Shown here in pieces: positions 1-11,404 of a stretch of 37,801 nucleotides of DNA. The position numbers and the translations under genes were made by a program. The stretch is from positions 1 to 37,801 of the forward strand of contig CAJVPP010000278.1 in assembly GCA_910592005.1 (NCBI GenBank), written 5' to 3'. Every line of letters starts with the position of its first letter. Position 1 is the stretch's first letter. The notes under the pieces were generated by a model. That model was not told where the DNA came from and did no database searches. It saw only the letters and a program-made list of their open reading frames with translations. Source of the stretch: Funneliformis mosseae (taxonomy: Eukaryota; Glomeromycota; Glomeromycetes; Glomerales; Glomeraceae).

Positions 1-19
1 AGATTTTATAAAATAAATT

Positions 20-101
20 TGACTCGACTCGACTCGAAAAAAATGAGTCAAATAGAGTTGGTCTTTAAACTCGACTCAACTCGACTCATTCGGAACTCTA
101 G
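20..101. repeat. CTCGACTC-rich repeat, left copy flanking a decayed transposon
   Basis: The start of the window carries tandem GACTC/CTCGA motifs, with partly self-complementary stretches (GAGTCA against TCGACTC). The part from about 67 to 95 matches the stretch at about 2396-2425 in the same orientation at roughly 20 of 25 positions. The two copies bracket the decayed transposase-like gene at 181-1850, so they may be terminal or subterminal repeats of that element. No clean target-site duplication was seen. Confidence 0.45.
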
Positions 102-180
102 TGCTAATCAACTCAATTATTGAGCGGGAGAATGCAGATATTTGAATCAAATAGCATATAGAATTATATAATCTTTCGCT

Positions 181-1855
181 ATGCTTCAGACTAATAAAGA
201 AAAATTATTATACTACCTTTTACACCAAACATGTAAAGTTTATCTAAATGTCCAATTCAAAGCAGCATTATCTGAGTTAGATTCCAATAGAATACTATTC
301 ATTGCAGATTATAAAATGCGCGTATTACCTAAATCTGCATATGAGATAAAATAAGATTTTTTAGAAAACGTGATTAGACGTTACATACAATCTAAAAAAT
401 GTGAAAATGAGTTAGATGTATGAGCATATGATCACTGGTCAATGGATATCAAGCAAAATGTTTAGTTTTCAGTATTCGTATTTGAAGCTGTATTTGAGAC
501 AATGGATAATAAACCTAAATAGATCAGAATAATATCTGATAACAGATCTCACTATCACAATTCTAAACTTATAACCATAATAGGACACTAGCATAAATGG
601 TATAATATTGAAATTCGTAATTAGTTATTTTTAAAATCTGGAGAAGCAAAAACAACCATTAATTCACATCATACATCAGTTAGTATTCTTTCATTTTTGT
701 ATAAAGATAGTAATAAATATATATTCTAACATACTTTCAAGGTAACACATGCAATCAAGTAATATATATGAATTGGATTTGATTTAGAAACAGAAAATGA
801 TATAACTAAAGCTGTTAAGGGTTTATTTGGTATTACAGTAGCAAATATAGAGCCAGATCATAATAATTTAGTTAGTGAGAAAGCAGAAACTAAAGTTAGT
901 AACAAAAAACAAAAAAGGCTAAAATCAAAACAATAAAAGGAATTTCAAAACTATACTATTAGGAATGGCCAGTAGAGGGTAAATATAGTGAATATATTCA
1001 TGCACGCTCACTACCTCATATTGGAAAATAGATTAATTTTACTCTAGCATATGTGATAAACCTTTAGAATACTCCAATTCATCGTCTTCAACTAAATGTA
1101 TCAGAGCATACAATACCTGAATCAGCATGAACAATTTCAATAAATAAAGAACTGGTAAGTATTGTCATATAATTGGTTAAATAAATCTTTGTACACAAAT
1201 GACAAATCTAATGTTATATTATAATATATTAGTTGAAGATGATAACGAAATAGAAGGTATTAAAATTTCAAACTTATCAATTTTATTTTTTAATGCAGTC
1301 TCTAATTCTAATTCAGACGATTGGATCAATATAAAGAAGGCACAGAAATACTAGAAACTGGTAAGTAATAAATAGTAATTATGAATCATCAAATAATAAT
1401 AACATTTTCTATATTATAAATTTAGACCAATTTACATCCACTGAGCAATTCTAAAGTAATTATAAAATCCAATAAATATTGCTTACAGTTGTTTTATTAT
1501 AGTTATTGTATTATAATTTTCTTATAAAATAATATAATAAACATAATATTTCTACTACCTAAAGGGTGGATATTAAAAGACAACCAAAAATTAGGCATCA
1601 AAGGAAGTGGTATTAGGATTAAAAAAAATGTCAAAGCTATGTTAGAACAATTTTTTTTATTAGAAAATCAGCGACGTCAGGATAGAATGAACGCACAAAC
1701 CATGCATGATGAACTTTTGAAATATGTTGAAGCTGAAGAGTTAGAGGAGAAGGATATTCTAAAAGTTAATACTATACAAAATTGGATAGGTTTATATACT
1801 TGTGTTTTTAAACAAAAGTAACAGAAAATGAGTTAGAAACTGAATCATAAGGGTT
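181..1855 (+). pseudogene. decayed transposase-like gene (repeat family), many stops
   Basis: Frame 1 from ATG at 181 reads a recognisable protein for about 260 codons, broken by ten stops: TAA at 352, 727, 760 and 934; TAG at 463, 520, 589 and 622; TGA at 421 and 769. Readable segments include DYKMRVLPKSA (307-339), AYDHWSMD (424-447) and a SDN..HYHNS block (535-567). The last resembles the second-aspartate region of a DDE-type transposase. The frame then shifts: EWPVEGKYSEYIHARSLPHIG continues at about 965-1028, and a C-terminal piece is open at 1639-1821. From memory this looks like a high-copy gene family in Rhizophagus genomes, but the superfamily is not certain. No intact copy is encoded here. 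Confidence 0.7.
1560..1821 (+). pseudogene. C-terminal fragment of the same transposon-like gene
   Basis: An open stretch starts near KGWILKDNQKLG (about 1561-1596) and runs through MLEQFFLLENQRRQDRM, a TMHDELLKYVEAEELEEKD helix and TIQNWIG, ending at a TAA at 1819. The basic/acidic helical pattern suits a DNA-binding or coiled segment. It is separated from the upstream transposase-like reading frame by AT-rich, frame-broken sequence (about 1200-1550), so it is most likely the tail of the same dead element rather than a 60-aa gene. Confidence 0.5.
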
Positions 1856-2395
1856 TCAAATAGTTTAGTAATATCAATAAAGTAAATAAAATATGAAATT
1901 CTAGTTAAAACCTTGTCTTGTATTCATAATTGCCAGCTCATTATTTTCACATGATGCTTATCGCAAAGTAGTAAATGTCACTTGCATACAAGGTAAACTT
2001 CACAATAGCAAATCTCTCAATCCAGTGGCTTATACAAATAAAACCACGTAGTATTAATCATGTTATTTATCTAATTTTTTTTGTATTTCATAGTTAAAAT
2101 TAAGATATTACATATTGGTCTAAATCTTTATATATAGGATTTTTGAAATGATCTGCGTTAATTTATATTATATAATAATATCTCGTTGACTTCTAAATTG
2201 GCAATTAATATATTTTTGTATTCACTGTCAAATATAAATGTTTGTTTATTATTAAAAGAATGAATTTTTAAAGTTTTAAAAATGACTTGCATAAATTTGC
2301 ATATTTGATTCACATAATTATGCATAATTGTAAATTTTAGTTACACATAATAAATAAATACTTTAAATTAAAAGTATGTAAGATAATTTTTTCTT

Positions 2396-2426
2396 AAAAC
2401 TCAACTTGACTCAACTCATTAGGAAT
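2396..2426. repeat. CTCGACTC-type repeat, right copy
   Basis: AAACTCAACTTGACTCAACT and the following CATTAGGAA match the left copy at 67-95 in direct orientation with a few transitions. It marks the probable right edge of the decayed element that begins near the window start. Confidence 0.4.
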
Positions 2427-2607
2427 ATTATGAATTTTAATTATTTATTATTAAGGTAATAAGAGATTAAAAGAATCATCCTTTTATATAATTAAAATCT
2501 ATTTTTTTTATATAAAACTAGTAAACACCTATTATTTATATTAACAATTGATTACACTTCAGATATCGATACTACATATCAATAATTAATAATTTTAAAT
2601 ACAATTG

Positions 2608-2820
2608 TTTTACTATAAAACTATAATTTCTTATAAATCACGTAATATTACACAATTATCTGAAAAAAAACTTATATACCTGATTTTGAAACTAGAACTC
2701 AAATTTTACTAGAAGACAAAATTACCTTTTTAAGTTTATATAATGTTTCATAATTTTATGATTAATTTATATAGGTTAAATCTAAACATAACACCTTGTA
2801 ACTGTCAATATTTTTAAATA
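2608..2820. repeat. 213-bp dispersed repeat, copy A
   Basis: This block aligns end to end with 3708-3920 without any net insertion or deletion. Shared words include ATAATTTCTTATAAATCAC, AATTATCTGAAAA, GATTAATTTATATAGG and TTTTTAAATA at the right end. Divergence looks like 20-25 percent, mostly transitions. It has no open frame of note and may be a solo terminal repeat or a MITE-like unit. Confidence 0.6.
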
Positions 2821-3707
2821 TGGCATCCTTAAAATGTATTCTGGATTCAAGATATTATTAGGATTCCTGATTACAAAAAATTTTATATAATAAACCATAT
2901 CTGAGAAATAAATAAAGTGTACATTAAAATTTAGTTTAAATGTATGATATTTTCAAAAAAAAATTTATATTGTATGATAAAAATTCCATATTTATTTAAA
3001 ATTTAAGTAATATATATTATTTAAATTATTAAATTAAATTGTAATATATACGATTATTTTACTAATAACTATTATCATCATTTTTATCCTGTTTTTTTGT
3101 ATTTTTTATAATTTTTTTAGCATTTATAATGTTATTTTCAATACTATTAATATTATTTCTTTAATAATAATAAAGATAAAATTTTTTTATACATATAATA
3201 AATAAATTTAGTTTTAATGTTAAATTTTATTAGAAGATAATATATAATACATAATACATCATATAGTATCATTAAGGTTATTATTCGATCTATGATAGAA
3301 AATATATGATAAATGTATAATAATAATTTTTTAACTTGGTTAAAAGTGTACAATGAAAAATTATTTTATTATTAAATAAGTGTACAACAAATCATTTTTG
3401 TCATTAAGTAGATGTAAGATAAATCTTTTTTTAGTAGACTATTAAATGTACAATAAAAGTTACAATATATAATTATCTAAAAAAGAAATTAGTGTAATTG
3501 TATAATAAAACTTTTTAAAATTTCTTAAAAGTATACAATAAAGTTCTTAACAGTATAATCAGAGGACCTTATATTATCCTAGATCACAACTATACTTATC
3601 ACGTGATAAATACATTAAAAATATTTATTTATACATAGGATCTAAGATAATAACTTAAACTTAGAGTCTAGGTTAAATTTTCTCTTTTAAATATATAGAT
3701 AGATTTA
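2821..3707. other. AT-rich spacer with scattered GTGTACAATAAA-like motifs
   Basis: No gene is seen. Variants of an AAGTGTACAATAAA word recur at about 2918, 3344, 3381, 3450 and 3530, in the same orientation, with 35-60 bp between several of them (3340-3545). They look like a decayed tandem repeat inside the interval bounded by the two 213-bp repeats. The rest is low-complexity A/T. Confidence 0.35.
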
Positions 3708-3920
3708 TTTTACTATGAAAATATAATTTCTTATAAATCACATGACGTTACATAATTATCTGAAAAGAAAACTTGTATAACCAATTTTAAAACTCAAACT
3801 TAAATTTTAATATGAGATAAAATTGCCTTTTTGGGTTTGTGTAATATTTTATAATTCTATGATTAATTTATATAGGCTAATCTAAATATGATATCTTGTG
3901 ATCATTAACGTTTTTAAATA
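3708..3920. repeat. 213-bp dispersed repeat, copy B
   Basis: This is the second copy of the block at 2608-2820, same orientation and same length, starting at TTTACTATGAAAATATAATT and ending at TTTTTAAATA. The two copies bound an 887-bp AT-rich interval, which would suit terminal direct repeats of a small dead element. No primer-binding site or coding remnant was recognised between them. Confidence 0.6.
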
Positions 3921-5420
3921 TATAGATTAATGTAGACCATTTCTATAAATCTTATAATTTTTTGATTTTCTATTTTTGTAAATTCTATGATTTCTTAATT
4001 TTCTATTTTTATCTATAATTTCTGTATTTTCCTATTTTTCTTTTGAATATTTCTATAATTTTCTATAATTTCTATTAAATTTTTTCTGAATTATCAATAA
4101 TTACTATTATTTTCTATTATTATTATTTTTTAATATTTTTGTTATTTCTATTCTAATTAATCTGTTAATTCTGTTATTTCTAAGCTAATTTTATGATATC
4201 ATATTTCCTCTTTAAGAATTCTTTTTTAGAAGTTATTTAGTCTTTGGTTAAATATTTATCCATTATATTCTTTTCTTTTCTTTAAAATGTCATATGATAA
4301 TATTTTCATAAATTCTTAACTCTACAATATATTAAATATGTTTAATATATTAATATAGTTGATATAGTTAATATATTAAATATAATATTAAATATATATA
4401 TATTAACTGCTAAATATAATTTGATCAGTTTATTTCAAAATTTATATGCATCCCTAATTTTACTATGTATTACTTTAATTATTTTCCTTTTTTATTTTTT
4501 TATTTTTGATTTGTAACTTGATATAATATCAAAGATTATTTTAAAATATTTTAAAATTATGCAAGCTAGCACTATAATTTAGACAAAACTAGTAAAATTT
4601 TGTAATCACATAATAGTTTTTATTAAATATTCTGAGAACTTGGAATTTTCAAAATCCTATTTGTCAGGCCCCTTATTCGTCACATGATTAATTTCTTAAT
4701 GTCATAATTCCGGCCAAAGGATTACTTTTTATTTAGAAATACATCTTAAAAAGAATAATGCATTAAAAAGTTAACGATTAAATTAAAACGTCATGATTAT
4801 ATCAATTATTAAAGATAAATATATATCTTTTTTATATAAACTTTTAAATATATGTCATGAATCCCAACAAAGGCCAATGGCTTTTTTTAAGATTTGATTT
4901 TACGTACTACCTCATGACACTATCAATTTATTAAATGAGGCATTAAACTTTTTCCCTAAACCCAATATAAATGAAATAGCGTCATTTAATTTTCTTTCAG
5001 AAAGTTCTAAAATCATAAAACAATGAATAAAAAATTTTACGATAACTTGAATGGCTGAACTAAATCAAATGAAATCTGCATGTGGAGTTACGCCCACGAA
5101 CTTGTAAAAATAAATTTCTAATGCCAAGACAAAAAAGGAGTGCTTGAAATTTTTATACCCGTCAAGACCCTCCTTTTTTTATATATAAATGGTCAGAAAT
5201 TCAAATCACCTTTTTCATACCAACTTGATAAAATAAAAATGTAACCAAAAAATCAAAAAATACCATTTGTTCTCGAAAAATCTATTTAAAGTCGATTTTT
5301 TAAATATGACTACGATTACATAACCATATTTAAGCTGCAAAGAATGGTCTAACATCGCAAAAAGATCCATATACTAAAACCGAAAAACCCAAAGGTAGGG
5401 CCCCACTTTTATAAGGACGA
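3921..5420. other. AT-rich intergenic DNA, nothing recognised
   Basis: About 1.5 kb of low-complexity A/T with TTTCTATAATTT-type runs (3940-4160) and an AATATATTAA-type simple sequence near 4325-4410. After about 4650 the composition becomes more mixed, but I see no sustained reading frame, RNA gene or clear terminal repeat. Confidence 0.5.
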
Positions 5421-5424
5421 CTGA

Positions 5425-5930
5425 ATCAATTCGGTGCTGAAGGAGTTCGCTTGGCACAACAACAACTCTGAGAAACATGGACAAACAATTTGCCTTGATG
5501 ATTTATTTATAAATTTACTCGAAGGTGGAGAAGCTCAATAGCAAATGTCATTATTACCAATCTCTTGCTTCGACAATATCATTATTAGAATCCTTCAAAT
5601 TGTTGAGCAACATTTTAATAACGAAAATGTAGATGATATTTCGAATTTAGATCATAGAAGGAAATCCCTTATCCTCTCACCAAAAATATATGAATCCATC
5701 TTAAATACGTATGGAAATGAATCCGACTTAGCATTGATGTGTTTCAAGGACATACTTTTTTAAAAAATTTATTATGATGATCCACTTAATGTATCAATCA
5801 ATCCTCAACAACTTCCACAATGGAATCAAGAATTAAAAAGGCAAGAAAATGCCAAAGGAAGCGAAAATTTTCAAACAAGAATTGCGACAAATTGCGACAG
5901 GAGGCAAAAAATAATTCTATATAATTGGAT
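5425..5930 (+). pseudogene. unidentified broken coding stretch
   Basis: One frame reads protein-like sequence from about 5425 (INSVLKEFAWHN...) through LDDLFINLLEGGEAQ, a TAG at 5539, then a 72-codon open stretch from ATG 5545 (MSLLPISCFDNIIIRILQIV...), a TAA at 5761 and a further readable segment, IYYDDPLNVSINPQQLPQWN. Continuity of plausible protein across two stops suggests a pseudogene or a recently inactivated exon. I do not recognise the family. A 72-aa functional protein starting at 5545 cannot be excluded but is less likely. Confidence 0.4.
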
Positions 5931-6223
5931 AATCACATTTCAAAATGTTCGATTACGTAATAAAATAGATTAGCTATGTTTTTTTTTTTGCACACATTAT
6001 CAAAATTTTAATGGTGCAATGAGTGCATTTTGCATGTACGTGAACGTTTCATGTATTGAAATCTTTTCAAAAATTTCTTCAAATAAAAAAGCTTTGAAAT
6101 TCGTTTTGCAGAAAAATCTCAAGTCTTTCTTTCATTTTGTCGTCTTTTTCAAATTTTTCAACCCTCGTAAAGTCGAATTTTGAAAATTTTTGAGTTCGAT
6201 CTTTAAAAGTTTCCAAACCAAAA

Positions 6224-8628
6224 ATGACGATTTTTTTGTCACCCATTAAAACAAGAACTTTTCAAAATGCTTCGAGGACGAAAAATTTTTTTTCCGTTCA
6301 GAAAACAATTTCCATTCCAAAAAATCATTGTCTTTATTCAAAATTCTCAATATTTTCAACTTCAAATCCGAAATCCTTTCTTCACAAAAACAAAAATTCA
6401 AATTTTTTGAACGTCTTTGAAAACATTTCATGCATAAAAATTCAAAATTTTGAAATTTCCCGAGGAATTTCAACGTCAAGTCTTAGCGCATTTCCTCCAA
6501 GCGCGGAATTTTCAAAATTTCAACCTCATGCAAATTCTGCCAGATATTTGCCAATTCCAACATTTCCTTTGCAAAGTAATGTGAAAATATTTTTGTTTTG
6601 AAAATCTATTTGCATTTTAAATTATTTTTTCCCCCCTTCAGGACCAGTAAGTTCACCGGAAATTGCTTCCGAGATAATTTCTTCTCAGGAAACTGAAGAA
6701 GTCCAAAGGTATAAAGAAATGATTTAAAAATGAATGAGACTTTTGCTGATCTTAATGATTCAATTGATTTAGAGTAAATGAAATTAAGAATGCAAAGTTG
6801 ATTTTCAACCAATCTTGGAAGAATGTCGAGGATGCATACGGACGGGAAAACCTCTTGTGAGTGTAACTTTTGTCAATTATCAATTAACGCGTGCATTATC
6901 AAGTTTATCGAATTGTATTTAAAATCAGTCTACCGAGGGAGATTATATGGTTGATGGGAGCGCCAGGATCAGGGAAGGTAAATCCGATCGGATTTTACTC
7001 TTTTTTTCCGAGTTAAATTTAAAGATTATTATGTATTAATAGGGCACGCACACAAATTCATTATTGAAAACACGTGGAATCACAAATCCGGCCATAAGTA
7101 TGTCAAAGCTTTTAACATCCCCAGAATGTCAAGAGTTAATCAATAAAGGGCAAATGATCAGTGAGTGATTATATTATTATGAATTAGAATTATTTTAATA
7201 TATTTGATATTAGTTAAAATTCTTATCTATTCATCTTCAGGCGATGGAAAAGTCCTCGAGAGTTTGTTTCGAGCGCTTCTCAATTGTGATCCAACGGTGG
7301 GATGCCTCGTTGACGGATTTCCCAGAACGGAAATTCAAGTCGAATGTTTAAAACTCTTGTATGACAAAATGCATGAGTTACGCCGGGAATTTTGGGAGAC
7401 ACCATTGAGAGAGAAATTCCCGTGAGTAACTCATTAACGCCATTTTTTTTTTTAATTTGTTACTTACTAATTAATTTGCAACCATGGATTTAGACGACCT
7501 ACATTCCGAATCTGCGTCTTATATGTAGATGAGGATGTATCAGTAGAACGTCAATTAATGCGCGGAAAACAAATCAAAGATCACAACGCCATGGTTCGGC
7601 GAACTCATCAAGGCGAATTAATTGAGGAACGAGTTACCGATTACGATGAAATGGTAATTTTTTTATTTTCCGAGGTTAAAATTTGTTTTCAACTTTTCTG
7701 ATTAACTGATTCGAAATTTATCACAGTTGATCAGGGCTCGTTATAAAATATTTAAAGAGCACTTTGGCGCCTTAATGAAACTTGGAAAGATCTTTCCCTT
7801 TCGTAAGTCCAAAGTTTCGTTCTAACCTAAATTTAGGAAATTTTCATTCTTTAATTCATTAAATTAATTCAGATTTGATTAACGCTGTTGGAACGATTGA
7901 GGAGGTGATGCAAGTGATTATAAAAGAATTTGAGTATCAGAGTTCGTTAGAACTTGGTATGATTATATTTTTCAAAAACGATAGTGTTTTCTCCAATAAA
8001 GGTCGATTTAATTTTAATTTTCAATTTTATTATAGATCATAAGACATATGATGCAATTGCACATATTCCTTTAGCAACAAAGATTAGTATACATGCAAGG
8101 CAAGATTTGATCAGCCGGCTTGAACATTATCAAGAAACTGATCCAGAATCATTTTCAAAGGCTATAGAATTCGTGGATGAAAATGTTATTCCTTTGGTTC
8201 AAAGGCATGCAATTAGTGGGCAGACGCTTGTTCGAACGTGCGTAAAAAAAGAATTAACTTTTCATATAATTGTGAAAAAAAAAAAAAAAAAAGTTTCTTA
8301 AAACTAAAACTTATAATTCTTTTAGGAATTCACAAGATTTAGAGAATCAGCACCTTGTGGATATGATTATGGATGTTTTATCAGAACGAGGTTATCATGT
8401 GATGTTTGATGATCGAGTTCGACAAACCCCTGTTAGAATTAATCCTGACACATGGGAAATTATTCTAGAAAAGTATTTATATAGAACTTTTTTTTTTTTT
8501 TTTGTTATTTCAAAAATTAACTATTGAAAAATTCTAACCATTTCATTTTTCTTTTCAGGCGACACAATTATATGTTTAGTGTACGTTTTCCCAAACACAT
8601 CATTCAACCACTTGAACAAAAGTTCTAA
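6224..8628 (+). CDS. adenylate-kinase-like P-loop protein, probably mitochondrial
   Basis: Twelve exons: 6224-6575, 6642-6708, 6773-6856, 6929-6977, 7043-7160, 7241-7421, 7494-7653, 7727-7802, 7873-7956, 8036-8237, 8326-8472, 8559-8628. They join to 529 aa; all introns are GT-AG and the sum is divisible by three. The first ~115 residues are rich in Ser, Lys and Arg and end in RGISTSS, typical of a mitochondrial presequence. A Walker A loop GAPGSGKGT lies at residues 178-186 and the AMP-binding DGFPRT motif at 248-253, as in adenylate kinases. The usual threonine of the NMP domain is changed (MSKLL in place of STGDLL). The LID area (about 284-340, HNAMVRRTHQGELIEERVTD) is not the standard one. 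A C-terminal ~170 aa (LSERGYHVMFDDRV) belongs to no domain I can name. It probably transfers phosphate between nucleotides, but the substrate is unproven. AATAAA lies near 8773. Confidence 0.85.
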
Positions 8629-9001
8629 GTGTACTATATTAATTAGAATTGAACAATTAGATTATATTAATACGCGTAGAATGGTACCAACTAAATTATG
8701 TTGGATCTATTCTACTTTTATTATTGTACAAAAGTTAGAGATTTTGAATTCATAGATACGTTTGACGTTTACAATAAAATTATTTATTTGATTATAGAAT
8801 AACGAGAACGTTGTTTATTTAGTTAATTCCTTTTTTTTTTTTATCATAATCCTACATAAAATATTCTTTGATCGTCATGAAAAATTCAAAATTTTGAAAT
8901 TTCATTTAATTTTTAAAAACTGACGAAATTAAAAAATCAAGCAAAGTAACGATAAAACTTTGCAATAAAATCTAGTTATGGATCATATGATTGATCATAT
9001 C
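8629..9001. other. convergent 3' region between two genes
   Basis: This is the 3' flank of the adenylate-kinase-like gene (+) and of the CoA-ligase gene (-). It contains an AATAAA (about 8773) suitable for the plus-strand gene, A/T runs and no coding sequence. Confidence 0.5.
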
Positions 9002-10859
9002 TCATAACTTGTGAGCAGGAAACTGATTTAAAGGATGTTCGGACTTGATTCTTTCTCTTAATAACCTTCTTAAAATTTTACCAGATTCACTTTTAGGAAT
9101 TTGATCAATGAATAAAACACCACCACGTAATTTCTTAAAAGGAGCAACTTTTTGAGCAATAAAATCTTTAATTTCTTCTTTTACTTGATCTGATTTATGA
9201 ATATTTTGTTGTAATACGACGTAAGCAGCCGGATATTCGGTAGCTTCTTGCTTGGAGTAAACACCAATTACGGCAGCATCAGCGATTGATGGATGGGTAA
9301 GCAAGATTGATTCCAATTCGGCAGGTGGAATTTGGAAACCCTATGAGGACAATTTAATAATTTTAACATGATAATTAGGTAAAACATGAACTAAATCAAA
9401 CGTATGATTTTTACCTTGTACTTGATTAACTCTTTAACACGTTCGACGATATAAAAGTTTCCTATTATGAGACAAAAAAAAAAAAAATTTGAGAATATAT
9501 AATACATTACCGAAGACAGAGTAGTAACATCATTCATCATTCACCTAATTCATTGATCATTGCTATATCACCGGTATGGAACCATCCTTCAGGATCAATA
9601 CACGCATTAGTGGCCGTTTTGTTATTAAGGTAACCTTTCATAACTGTTGGACCACGAATACAAAGTTCACCAGGTTGATTATATCCAAGTTCCTCTCCTT
9701 TTTCGGATAGGAACTTGCATTCCATATTTGAAACGAGTCTTCCAACAGAACCAGGAACGACAAGATCAGTTTTAGAAATATGTGTTACGGGAGTTTCAGT
9801 TAAACCATAACCTTGTTTAATTGGTATATTAAATATTTTGGTGAATTCTTCGGCTAATTCTTTGCTTAAAGGAGCAGCACCACTTAGACAAAATTTTAAA
9901 CTTGATAAATCATATTTTCTTGCAATTGGATTTTTAACTAATAATACAATGATTGGAGGTACGATTGGAATTGTATTAACCTTATACTCTTGAATTAATC
10001 TGCAGAATGTTGTCAAATCAAATTTTGGCATCACAATGACTGTCGCACCCGTAAAAATGGCTATATGGATGAAAAGCAATAATCCATAAATATGAAAGAA
10101 AGGTAATGCGGCAAGGTAAATAATTTCATCATTCATATCATCATCAATATTATAAATTTGATGTACATTAGCGACAATATTAGCATGAGTTGTTTCGACT
10201 CCTTTACTCCTTCCCGTTGTGCCAGAACTAAAACATAGGTATGCCGTAGTTGACTTTGCTTCTTCTGATGAATATTCAACTGGAATAACTTCTCTTTCAG
10301 AGATGAGGGAGGAATAAGGCTTGACTCCATCAATTTCTTTATCGCCAAATAGAAATATATTTGACTCAGGAATATTCGCAGCGGCTGCGGCTTTAATTGC
10401 GTTTGAGAGAAATGGTGGAAACACGGCAATATATTTTGCTCCCGAATCCTTTAATTGATGAGTAAATTCTTCAATTGTATACATGGGATTAGCAGGCGAC
10501 ACTCTTCCTCCTGCCGCGATTGCTCCAAGCAAAACAATCGAGTAATCGATCTAAAAGGTTATAATGAATGATTTTTAATTTTTTTTCTTCTTACAATTAT
10601 TAAACTGCGTATCCCTTCATACCTGGTTTGGAGAGTAAATTGCTAAAACGTCGCCACGTTTAAATCCTGCTTTATCTATTAATCCAGCTGCAAATTTCTT
10701 GGAAGAACTCTTTAATCCTCCATAAGTTAATTTTTTACCACTTATACCATCGATGAAGATTGATTTATCATCTTTAATTCCTTTTTCATTACTTGTAACG
10801 TATTGATAAATTCCTTGAAAAGGAATTTCAATGTCTGGAAATTGTGATTTGAAAATCAT
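9002..10859 (-). CDS. 4-coumarate/acyl-CoA ligase-like enzyme (ANL superfamily)
   Basis: Four exons on the minus strand: 10859-10623, 10550-9545, 9461-9415 and 9340-9002, giving 542 aa with phases that fit. The enzyme activates a carboxylic acid (aryl or fatty acid) as an acyl-adenylate and transfers it to CoA. The adenylate-forming signatures are intact: SSGTTGRSKG at residues 187-196, GYGLTE at 326-331, GWFHTGD at 401-407, a VERVKELIKYKGFQIPPAE hinge spanning the last two introns, and PKSESGK with the catalytic lysine near 518. Length equals the usual 4CL-like size. The protein ends in AHKL, close to but not the standard SKL peroxisome signal, so peroxisomal location is possible only. In fungi such proteins usually act on fatty or aromatic acids; the substrate cannot be read from the sequence. 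Confidence 0.9.
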
Positions 10860-11400
10860 CGTAATTCAAATAATGAAGAAAAGAAAGGAAAAAAAGTGAG
10901 AAAAGGTGAGAGAAATTTTATTTGTATAAAGGTCAGTGATAACATTTAAAATAAATTTCGGGGGGGAGGCTTTAAAAAAAAAGAAAAAATTTTTTTCGTT
11001 TAATTTGTATTCGATTTGCAATGTGGAGAAAATTTTAACCTTTAATAAGTACCAATAATAATCGCGATAATTGAAACGAGAATGGGACCGAAAACACTTG
11101 TGAAAAAGAGATATTAATAAAATTAATATATCGATAATTAAAATGAATTTAATTTAGAAAATTAAAAATTATACTGTAATATAACTCCAAAACAGGAAAG
11201 GAGGCACATTTTTTAACCCTGCAAATTTTTAATATTATCTCATTTTTAGCTTGATAAATAAAACTCGTGAGAAAAAGAGAAGAAAAGAAATAAAAAGTTT
11301 ATTTTTTTCATAATAGGAAAAAATAAAGTACATTGAATAAGAAATTTACGGATCTTTAAATTAACTTGAATGTCATGAAGACTTGTTTATATCCGTTCAT
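10860..11400. promoter_or_regulatory. upstream region of the CoA-ligase gene
   Basis: About 540 bp upstream of the ligase start codon. The first 110 bp read on the plus strand are purine-rich (AAGAAAAGAAAGGAAAAAAAG), so the sense strand is a pyrimidine-rich leader close to the ATG. A GGGGGGGAGG run at about 10961-10970 stands out. No gene is seen and no specific factor site is claimed. Confidence 0.3.
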
Positions 11401-11404
11401 TATA

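Noticed and set aside
3153..3353. 66-codon minus-strand frame
   Set aside because: Ile/Leu/Tyr/Lys-rich product of low-complexity AT sequence; it overlaps the decayed GTGTACA repeats.
6246..6479. 77-codon frame antisense to exon 1 of the adenylate-kinase-like gene
   Set aside because: Shadow of the Ser/Lys/Asn-rich presequence exon, which itself is supported by in-phase splicing to eleven downstream exons.
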